Below are positions 1 to 7,700 of a DNA stretch of 64,000 nt, piece after piece (position 1 is the first letter of the stretch; the number at the start of each line of letters is the position of its first letter). The notes under the pieces were generated by a model, which worked only from the letters and a program-made list of their open reading frames with translations, ran no database searches and was not told where the DNA came from. A program made the translations under genes and the position numbers. Source of the DNA: an uncultured Prevotellaceae bacterium (GTDB taxonomy: Bacteria; Bacteroidota; Bacteroidia; Bacteroidales; Bacteroidaceae); contig CADBLU010000109.1 of NCBI GenBank assembly GCA_902795605.1, positions 1-64,000 of the forward strand, given 5' to 3'.

Positions 1-1
1 G

Positions 2-2251
2 GAGGTGGTCTTCACCCTCGTCATGACGCTGATTCTCGTGTTCATCGTGGTGTACATCTTCTTGCAGGACTTCCGCTCCACGCTCATCCCTATGATTGCC
101 GTGCCCGTCTCGCTCATCGGTAGCTTCTTCTTCCTCAAGGTCTTCGGATTCTCCATCAACCTGCTCACCCTGTCGGCCTTGCTGCTCGCCATCGCCATCG
201 TGGTGGATGACGCCATCGTGGTGGTGGAGGCTGTGCACGCCAAACTCGACCAGGGATATAAGAGTTCGCTCACGGCGTCGATCGATGCCATGAACGAGAT
301 CTCGGGCGCCATTATCTCCATCACGCTCGTGATGGCCTCGGTGTTCATCCCCGTATCGTTCATCGGTGGCACCACAGGTACGTTCTACAGGGAATTCGGT
401 ATCACGATGGCCGTGTCGATCTTCATCTCGGCGCTCAACGCCCTGACGCTTTCGCCGGCTCTCTGCGCCATCTTCCTCAAACCCCACGACAAAGACGGAA
501 AAGAGGTGAAGATGTCGCGCATCGACCGTTTCCATGCCGCCTTCAACACCTCGTATGAGAAAATCCTCGGCAAATACAAGAACCGTGTGGAGAAACTGGT
601 GCGCAAGCCCCTCGCCATCGGTATCGCCGTGGTGGTGGGCATCGCCGTGCTCGTCGTCACCATGCAGACCACCAAGTCGGGTCTGGTGCCCAGCGAGGAT
701 ACCGGCACCCTGTTCTGCACCATCTCCATGCCTCCTGCCACCTCAGTGGCCCGCACCCGTCAGGTCATCAATGAGGTGGACTCCATCCTCGCCTCCAATC
801 CGGCCATCCAGTCGCGTGAGCAGATCCAAGGCTACAACTTCATCGCCGGTGCCGGTAGCGACCAGGCCACGTTCATCATCAAACTCAAGTCCTTCGATGA
901 GCGCCAGAAAGGTCTGTGGTGGAAGATTTCCGGCCTGTGGCAGGGCGACGGCATCTACCGCTTCCTTGTCAACCCCTATGACGCCAACTCCGTGCTTGGT
1001 ATGATCTACAAGCAGACGGCGTCGATCAAAGACGCGCAGATCCTGGCGTTCTCGCCGCCAATGATTCCCGGCTTCTCTGCCAACAGCGGTGTGTCGCTCG
1101 TGATGCAGGACCGCACCGGTGGCGAACTCCTCAAGTTCTTCGGCGTCGTGCAAGACTATCTGGCAGAGCTCAACAAGCGGCCTGAGATACAGACGGCCAT
1201 GACGTCCTACAACCCGAGCTATCCCCAGTATATGATCCACATGGATGTGGCTAAATGTAAGCAGGCGGGCATCTCGCCGCAGACCGTGCTTTCCACCCTG
1301 CAGGGATACTACGGCGGACTCTACGCCTCCAACTTCAATGCCTATGGCAAGCTTTACCGTGTGATGGTGCAGGCCTCGCCCGAATGCAGGATGACTCCCG
1401 AGAGCCTCAACAGCGTCTATGTGCGCACTCCCTCGGGCATGTCGCCAGTCAACGAGTTCTGCCGTCTGGAGCGTGTCTACGGACCGTCGAACATCAACCG
1501 CTTCAACCTCTTTACGGCTATCAACGTCACGGCGACCGTGGCCGACGGCTATTCCACCGGTGAGGCCATCAAGGCCGTGCAGGAGGTGGCCGCACAGACG
1601 CTGCCCGCGGGCTACACCTACGACTATTCCGGTCTTACCCGCCAGGAGGCACAGTCGAGCAACTCCACGGCGCTCATCTTCCTCCTCTGTATCGTGTTCA
1701 TCTACCTTATCCTCGCGGCACAGTATGAGAGCTACATCCTGCCATCGGCGGTGATTCTCTCCGTGCCCTTCGGACTGGCAGGCGCCTTCCTGTTCACACA
1801 ACTCTTCGGCCATTCCAACGACATCTATATGCAGATCTCGCTGATCATGCTGATAGGCCTGTTGGCCAAGAACGCCATCCTTATCGTGCAGTTCGCCCTC
1901 GAGCGCCGCGAGTTGGGTATGGCTGTCTCCTGGGCCGCCGTGCTTGGTGCCGCCGCCCGTCTGCGCCCGATTCTGATGACCTCGCTGGCCATGGTGATCG
2001 GTCTGCTCCCCATGATGTTCGCATCGGGTGTGGGCAAGAACGGCAACCAGACGCTCGGCGCCGCTGCCATCGGCGGTATGTTCATCGGTACGCTGCTGCA
2101 GATTTTCGTGGTGCCCACGCTCTTCGTCATCTTCCAGTCGCTGCAGGAGAGGTTCCGTCCCATGCGTTTCGATGATGTGGCAGACGAGGCCGTGACCGCC
2201 GAACTGGAGCAATATGTCAACCATGCCAATAACTATACAGTGGAGGAATAA
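2..2251 (+). CDS. RND multidrug efflux pump, inner-membrane subunit (AcrB/HAE1 type), 5' end missing
   Basis: This is the C-terminal two thirds of a proton-driven RND transporter that exports drugs through a periplasmic adaptor and an outer-membrane channel. The open frame continues off the left edge; the first GTG at 5 is only an internal valine. The visible part starts near TM2 of AcrB. It shows the TM4 proton-relay motif VVDDAIVVVEAV with its paired aspartates, the large periplasmic porter/docking loop (roughly 220-550 of the visible residues), and the TM10 lysine motif AKNAILIVQF. A C-terminal hydrophobic stretch precedes a short acidic tail. The next gene, an OprM/TolC-like factor, starts 4 bases downstream, as in standard efflux operons; the adaptor is presumably to the left. 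The substrate cannot be read from the sequence. Confidence 0.95.
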   Translation, partial: EVVFTLVMTLILVFIVVYIFLQDFRSTLIPMIAVPVSLIGSFFFLKVFGFSINLLTLSALLLAIAIVVDDAIVVVEAVHAKLDQGYKSSLTASIDAMNEISGAIISITLVMASVFIPVSFIGGTTGTFYREFGITMAVSIFISALNALTLSPALCAIFLKPHDKDGKEVKMSRIDRFHAAFNTSYEKILGKYKNRVEKLVRKPLAIGIAVVVGIAVLVVTMQTTKSGLVPSEDTGTLFCTISMPPATSVARTRQVINEVDSILASNPAIQSREQIQGYNFIAGAGSDQATFIIKLKSFDERQKGLWWKISGLWQGDGIYRFLVNPYDANSVLGMIYKQTASIKDAQILAFSPPMIPGFSANSGVSLVMQDRTGGELLKFFGVVQDYLAELNKRPEIQTAMTSYNPSYPQYMIHMDVAKCKQAGISPQTVLSTLQGYYGGLYASNFNAYGKLYRVMVQASPECRMTPESLNSVYVRTPSGMSPVNEFCRLERVYGPSNINRFNLFTAINVTATVADGYSTGEAIKAVQEVAAQTLPAGYTYDYSGLTRQEAQSSNSTALIFLLCIVFIYLILAAQYESYILPSAVILSVPFGLAGAFLFTQLFGHSNDIYMQISLIMLIGLLAKNAILIVQFALERRELGMAVSWAAVLGAAARLRPILMTSLAMVIGLLPMMFASGVGKNGNQTLGAAAIGGMFIGTLLQIFVVPTLFVIFQSLQERFRPMRFDDVADEAVTAELEQYVNHANNYTVEE

Positions 2252-2255
2252 CGAA

Positions 2256-3641
2256 ATGAAGAAAAGCAATATTATCATACTGGTGGCAGGCATGGCGCTG
2301 ATGACCAGCTGCAGCCTCTACAAGACCTATGAGCGGCCCGACGTCAACACCAAGGGGCTCATCCGCGACAATGTGTCGCTCACCGATACCCTGGTGGCAC
2401 CGGCCGACTCAGCCAACTTCGGGCAGTTGCCCTGGCGCAGCGTGTTCACCGACCCACAGTTGCAAATCCTCATCCAGCAGGCCCTTGACAACAATGTGGA
2501 CATGCTCAACGCAGCCCTCAACGTGAGTATGGCCGAGGCGCAGCTAAAGGCGGCGCGCCTCGCCTTCCTCCCGCAGTTCACCTTCTCGCCCCAGGGCACC
2601 ATCGCCTCTTGGGACGGCAACGCGGCCACGAAGACCTATCAGTTGCCTATCGCTGCCAGTTGGAACGCCGACCTCTTCGGCAACCTCCTCTCGCAGAAGC
2701 GCAGCGCGCAGGTGCAGCTGTTAGCCACCAAGGACTATCAGACCGTGGTGCAGACCAACATCGTGGCCGGTGTGGCCAACATGTACTACACCCTGCTGAT
2801 GCTCGATCGTCAACTGGAGATCCTCAACGACATGATCGGCCTCACCAAGGACACATGGGACATGATGAAACTGCAGATGGACCTGGGCCGTGCACGCTCT
2901 ACCAGCGTGCAGAGCGCCGAGGCCAACTACTACTCTGTGAAGGCACAGGCCGTGGACATGCAGCGCCAGATACGCGAGGTGGAGAACTCCCTCTCGCTCG
3001 TCATGGGGCAGCCAGCCCAGACCATCTCGAGAGGCAAACTCGGCAACCAGAGCCTGCCGTCGGAGTTCAGCACCGGCGTCGGCATCCAACTGCTTGCCAA
3101 CCGCGCTGACGTGCATTATGCCGAGCTGAACCTCGCCAAATGCTTCTATAATGTGGAGACGGCCAAGAGCCGGTTCTATCCCAGCCTCACCATCACTCCC
3201 TCGGCCACCTTCACCAATAATGCCGGCGCCATCGTCAACCCCGGTAAATGGCTCCTCTCGGCCGTGGGAAGCCTCACGCAGCCCATCTTCATGAAAGGGC
3301 AGCTCACCGCCGGTCTCCGTGTGGCAGAGGCACAGTATGAGCAGGCCTACAACACCTGGCAGAACGCGGTGCTGAAGGCCGGCAGCGAGGTGAGCGACGC
3401 CCTCGTGCTCTACCACTCCTCCGACGAGAAAGGCAAGTTGGAGGCACAGCGTGTGGAGACCTTGGAGAAGAACGTGGAGCACACACGGCTCCTCTTCAAG
3501 AACTCCGGCAGTTCATATCTGGAGGTGATCACGGCACAGCAGTCGCTGCTCAACGCCCAACTCTCAAAGGTGACCGACGACTTCTACAAGATGCAGGCCG
3601 TCGTCAATCTGTATAACGCCCTCGGCGGAGGCGGCAAATAA
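2256..3641 (+). CDS. Outer-membrane efflux factor, OprM/TolC-like lipoprotein
   Basis: A 461-residue outer-membrane channel component that should complete the tripartite pump with the preceding RND protein. The chosen ATG at 2256 follows a GGAGG-like ribosome-binding site at 2242-2246 and gives a clean lipoprotein signal: a hydrophobic segment ending in MTSC, so the mature protein starts at a lipidated cysteine. An earlier in-frame ATG at 2214 lies inside the pump gene and would spoil the signal. Two OEP-type repeats can be seen, rich in Ala/Gln/Leu coiled coil (for example around LNAALNVSMAEAQLKAARL). The protein ends in the usual LYNALGGG. The length fits NodT/OprM family members. It is almost certainly co-transcribed with the pump. 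Confidence 0.93.
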   Translation: MKKSNIIILVAGMALMTSCSLYKTYERPDVNTKGLIRDNVSLTDTLVAPADSANFGQLPWRSVFTDPQLQILIQQALDNNVDMLNAALNVSMAEAQLKAARLAFLPQFTFSPQGTIASWDGNAATKTYQLPIAASWNADLFGNLLSQKRSAQVQLLATKDYQTVVQTNIVAGVANMYYTLLMLDRQLEILNDMIGLTKDTWDMMKLQMDLGRARSTSVQSAEANYYSVKAQAVDMQRQIREVENSLSLVMGQPAQTISRGKLGNQSLPSEFSTGVGIQLLANRADVHYAELNLAKCFYNVETAKSRFYPSLTITPSATFTNNAGAIVNPGKWLLSAVGSLTQPIFMKGQLTAGLRVAEAQYEQAYNTWQNAVLKAGSEVSDALVLYHSSDEKGKLEAQRVETLEKNVEHTRLLFKNSGSSYLEVITAQQSLLNAQLSKVTDDFYKMQAVVNLYNALGGGGK

Positions 3642-3659
3642 CCCATAAAGACAACATCC

Positions 3660-4442
3660 ATGGCAAGTGATATTAGTCCAAGAGCCGAAATCGACCCCAG
3701 GGCGAAAATCGGCGACAACTGCAAAATCTTCCCCTTCGTCTATATCGAGGGAGATGTGGAGATAGGCGACAACTGCGTCATCTTCCCGTTCACGAGCATC
3801 CTCAACGGTTCCAGAATCGGCCGCGGCAACAAGATTCACCAGGGGTCGGTCATCGCGGCCCTTCCCCAGGACTTCGAGTTCACGGGCGAGAAGAGCGAGT
3901 GCGTCATCGGCGACAACAACATCATCCGTGAGAACGTGGTGATCAACAGGGCCACCCACCGCGGGTGCCGCACCGTCATCGGCGACGGCAACTTCCTCAT
4001 GGAGGGTGTGCACATCTCGCACGACACCAAGATCGGCAACGACTGCGTCTTCGGCTACGGTACGAAGATTGCCGGCGACTGCGTGATCGACGACGGCGCC
4101 ATTTTCTCGACCAGCGTGATAGAGAACGCCGGTACGAGAGTGGGCCGCGGGTCGATGATACAGGCGGGCACCACCTTCTCGAAAGACGTGCCGCCCTACA
4201 TCATCGCCGGAGGAAGTCCTGTGGCATACCATGGCGTGAACACCACCATGCTCACGATGCGTGGAGTGAGCGAGAAGGTGCAGAAGCACATCGCCAACGC
4301 CTACCGTCTGGTTTTCCACGGACAGAACAGCCTCTTCGATGCCGCCATCCAGGTGAAGGAGCAGGTGCCCGACAGTGTGGAAATCAAGAATATCCTCGAC
4401 TTCATCAAAGAGACTGAGAGGGGAGTGATCACTAAGATTTAA
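3660..4442 (+). CDS. lpxA: Acyl-ACP--UDP-N-acetylglucosamine O-acyltransferase (LpxA-like)
   Basis: A 260-residue left-handed beta-helix acyltransferase. In LpxA this enzyme moves a hydroxyacyl chain from acyl carrier protein to UDP-GlcNAc, the first step of lipid A synthesis. Hexapeptide repeats of the type IGDNCKIFPF fill about residues 5-180. The catalytic histidine of E. coli LpxA (H125) corresponds to H121 in the HISHD motif, with H118 also kept. The DVPPY segment and the helical C-terminus ending near the family pattern TERGVI are present. In Bacteroidetes lpxA often sits beside a fused lpxC-fabZ gene; that gene is not here, so this may be a second paralogue carried behind an efflux operon. 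The gene starts 18 bases after the outer-membrane factor and ends before a strong terminator. Confidence 0.88.
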   Translation: MASDISPRAEIDPRAKIGDNCKIFPFVYIEGDVEIGDNCVIFPFTSILNGSRIGRGNKIHQGSVIAALPQDFEFTGEKSECVIGDNNIIRENVVINRATHRGCRTVIGDGNFLMEGVHISHDTKIGNDCVFGYGTKIAGDCVIDDGAIFSTSVIENAGTRVGRGSMIQAGTTFSKDVPPYIIAGGSPVAYHGVNTTMLTMRGVSEKVQKHIANAYRLVFHGQNSLFDAAIQVKEQVPDSVEIKNILDFIKETERGVITKI

Positions 4443-4511
4443 TGCATAGCCGTGGCGAGAGGCGCGTGGTGTCTTTGTAGTCATCGCCTCCCGCTACGGT
4501 TTGCCATCATC

Positions 4512-4560
4512 AACGCCGCCGGCGGGCAAGGGAACTCCCTTGCCCGCCGACGGCGTTTTT
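4512..4560 (+). terminator. Rho-independent terminator after lpxA
   Basis: A long GC-rich inverted repeat (arms built on CGGCGGGCAAGGG and CCCTTGCCCGCCG around a four-base loop AACT) is followed by a T run at 4556-4560. The T run lies on the plus strand only, so this ends the efflux/lpxA transcript. The gene on the other side converges on it. Confidence 0.85.
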
Positions 4561-4670
4561 GCTCAGTGCGCTCTCTGGTCTCTACAAGGGCCGGCAGCGG
4601 CGAGAGGAATGGGGCTGCGGCAATGCCGCAGCGTACCGGACACTAAGACGGGGCCTCTTTAGAGGGCTTG

Positions 4671-4718
4671 CAAAAGGCCTTTGAAACCACCTGAAGCGCC
4701 CTTGAAAAGGCCTTTGAA
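4671..4718. repeat. Short direct repeat with palindromic core in the lpxA/helicase gap
   Basis: The 14-base string AAAAGGCCTTTGAA with near-identical flanks occurs at about 4671-4685 and 4704-4718. Its core AAAGGCCTTT is palindromic. Apart from this and the terminator, the 295-base gap between lpxA and the helicase holds nothing I can name. Confidence 0.5.
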
Positions 4719-4737
4719 GCGGCTCTTGGAGCAGGGC

Positions 4738-7700
4738 TTATTCCTTCAGCGTCACCACGGCGCCGTCTCTCAATATCTCTCCGTTTTGCACGAGCACGTC
4801 GATGACAGAGGAGACAGCCTCGTCGGTCTTTGGCGTGCGGCGGGTGAAGCCGAGGAGCCTCACCACCTGACGGAGCAAGTCTTCGGTGGGTATCGAGAGC
4901 TGCTGCCTCACGGCCAGCCTCACCACATTGCGGATCTCAACGAGTGGGATGTCCTCAATGCTTCGGCCGCTGGCCTTGCGGTATCTGTCGTAGCCATTGG
5001 CTGCCTGGGCGGTGAGCCACAAGGTGGGGTTGCCTTCCGCAGAGAGCGGGTCTTTGTATACCTTCTTTATCATTTGCTCGAGCAGGAACTCCAGACGGTC
5101 GGACGTGCGCGGCTGTCCGTAGACGTACATGATGCGCTGGCGGAGGGTGCCCAATGTGATGGGCTGCTCGTCGGAGATGACCTTTTGGATGTCGGCTTCG
5201 ATCGTGCGGCGAGCCATGGCGAGCACCTGAGACGTCTTGTTGGTGTAACGCTGCGGGATGGCCGTCTGCACATACGGGTCTTCCTTGTTGTCGTCGATGA
5301 CGAGGATGTCTTCCTCATTGATGTGGAAGGGGATGTTGGTGCCCGCTACCGTCTGGCGACGGCCCGCGGACGATGGTGCCTCAGAGATTTTCATTTTCGT
5401 GGGATCCTGGGGCTGTCCGGTGGTCGATGTCTGCCCGGTAGTGGTCGATGCCTGTCTGGTGGTCGATGCCTGCCCGGTAGTGGTCGATGTCTGTCCGGTG
5501 GCTGATGTCTGGCCGACGGCAGGTGCCGGAATATCAGCAGGTGCCGGCTCCTCGGGTGCCGGTTCTTCTACCGGTGCCGGTTGCTCTTTCTTTTTGGCAA
5601 TCAGTTGCTCGATTTGGTTGATGATGCGTTCAATGACGCCCTCACGGTTCATCAGCCAGTCGATGGCCCACACACGCATGAGGTTCCATCCCAAACCTTT
5701 GAGTACGCCCGGCTGGCAGATCTCGCGGTCACGCTGCGAGGGGGTGGCATAATATTTCTGTCCGTCGCAGAGGATGCCCATGAGATAGTTGTCCGAGGAC
5801 TCCGGGTCGATGACCGCCAGGTCGATTTTGAAATGTGAGCGTCCCACGAGGGTGTCCACCTCGTAGCCGTGCTCGCGGATGGCCTTGGCGATGGCATCGA
5901 TGACCGATGTGTCGGTGCTCTCCTCTATCTGTCCTTGCAGCACGGGCATGCGTCCGCTCTTGGCGAACTCGAGGAAGCGCTTGAGCCCTTCCACGCCTCT
6001 TGCATGGCTTCTGTTGAGGTCGATCTGCTCCGGCTGGAGGGTGGAGAACACCATCATCTCGTTGCGGGCGCGACTCACCGCCACGTTGAGGCGCCGCTCG
6101 CCGCCCTGGTTGTTGAGGGGACCGAAGTTCATAGACACCCGTCCGTTTTTGTCGGGTCCGTAGCCCACGGAGAAGAGGATGACGTCGCGCTCGTCGCCCT
6201 GCACGTTCTCCAGGTTCTTCACGAAGATGGGCTCTTCGCAGTCGTAGGCCAGTTTCTCCAGTTTGGGCGACTTGCTGAGCTGCTCCACGAGGATGTCTTC
6301 GATGAGGTCTTGCTGCGTCTTGCTGAACGACACGATGCCGATGCTCTTCTGGCGGAGTTGGCTGTCGCTGAGCCTGCGGATGACCTCCTTGACGATGGCC
6401 TCCGCCTCTTCGCGGTTGCGCCTCGACTTACCCATGTCGTAGGTGCCCTTGATGGGGATGAAGGTGACTTTCGAGGTGCGGTCGTCGACGGAGGGGAAGG
6501 TGTAGAGCCGGCCGTCGTAGTATTGCGAGTTGCTGAATGCGATGAGGCTCTCGTGGCGGCTGCGGTAGTGCCATGTGAGATAGTGCTCGGGGAAGGAGAG
6601 GGTGATGCAGTCGTCGAGGATGCTCTCCATGTCGTCGATGTCGGCCTCGCTCTCGTCGACCGCCGTGGTGGTGAAGAAACTGGTGGGCGGCATCTGCTTG
6701 GGGTCGCCGACGACGATGAGCGCCTTGCCTCGTGCGATGGAGCCTACGGCCTCGCTGGTGGGCATCTGTGAGGCCTCGTCGAAGATGACGATGTCGAATT
6801 TCTCTTGCGAGAGATCGATGAACTGTGCCACAGAGATGGGGCTCATGAGCAGGCAGGGGCATAATTTTGGCAACAGGTTGGGAGTCTGCTCGATGATATG
6901 GCGTATGCTGGTGCCTCTTCCTCCCGACGCGATGTATCTTTTGAGGATGCCAATCTCAGAGTTGTTGGCCGCCTCGATGGTGAGCGACGGGATGCGCGAC
7001 GCCAATTTGCAGTAGAGTGCCCGCTTGGTGAGTTCCTGGAACTCCTTGGCGATAGTGCGGTATCTCTCGATGGCATCCTCGAAGATCATGCCGTTGAAGA
7101 TGCGGAGGTCCTCATTGCCGTCGATCACGTCGACGGCCAGTTTCCTATAGAGTCCGCGCAGCATGGCATCGCGTGCCTCCTCATGGCTGTGCCCGCTCTC
7201 GATGAACTCCACCACGTTGCCGAGGTGGGCGGCAAGGAGGTTGTCGCGCCTGATGCACCACTGTGCCCAGTTGCGCAGGTTGGTGAGGTTGAGGAGCCAT
7301 GAGTTGCCTTTGAGGATGAGGTCGCTGAGCGGTATGGCAGGGTCAACGGTGCAGTAGCTCTTCGCCTCCTCCATCGTCTCGTTGAGTTCCTTGAGCGAGT
7401 TGGTGCGCACTTCCCGAGTGGCATTGACGTCGAGTTTGTCGTAGTCGACCTGCAGGCCCGAGACTTCAAAGAGACGCATTACCTGCACGGCGGCGCTGAG
7501 GCAGTCTCTCATCTTTCCCCATTGCTCATGGCCTCTGGCAGCCATGGTCCCGAAGACTTGCTGCGCATCGTCGCGGTGTCGTGCGAGAGCCGCCTCAGTC
7601 TTGCGGTATTCCTCTATCTGCTGGATGAGAGGTGTGATGTCGTCGTAGCTGATGTCGGTGCGGTATGCACGGAGGAATCTCAACACTTTCTTCTTGGCGA

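Noticed and set aside
743..2293. A 516-codon open frame on the minus strand over the RND pump gene
   Set aside because: It is antisense to a clear pump gene, His/Glu-rich without recognisable motifs, and arises from the GC-rich codon use of the real gene.
4681..5505. A 274-codon plus-strand frame over the helicase 3' end
   Set aside because: It ends in repeats that mirror the TGQTS linker and has no domain; the helicase frame is certain.
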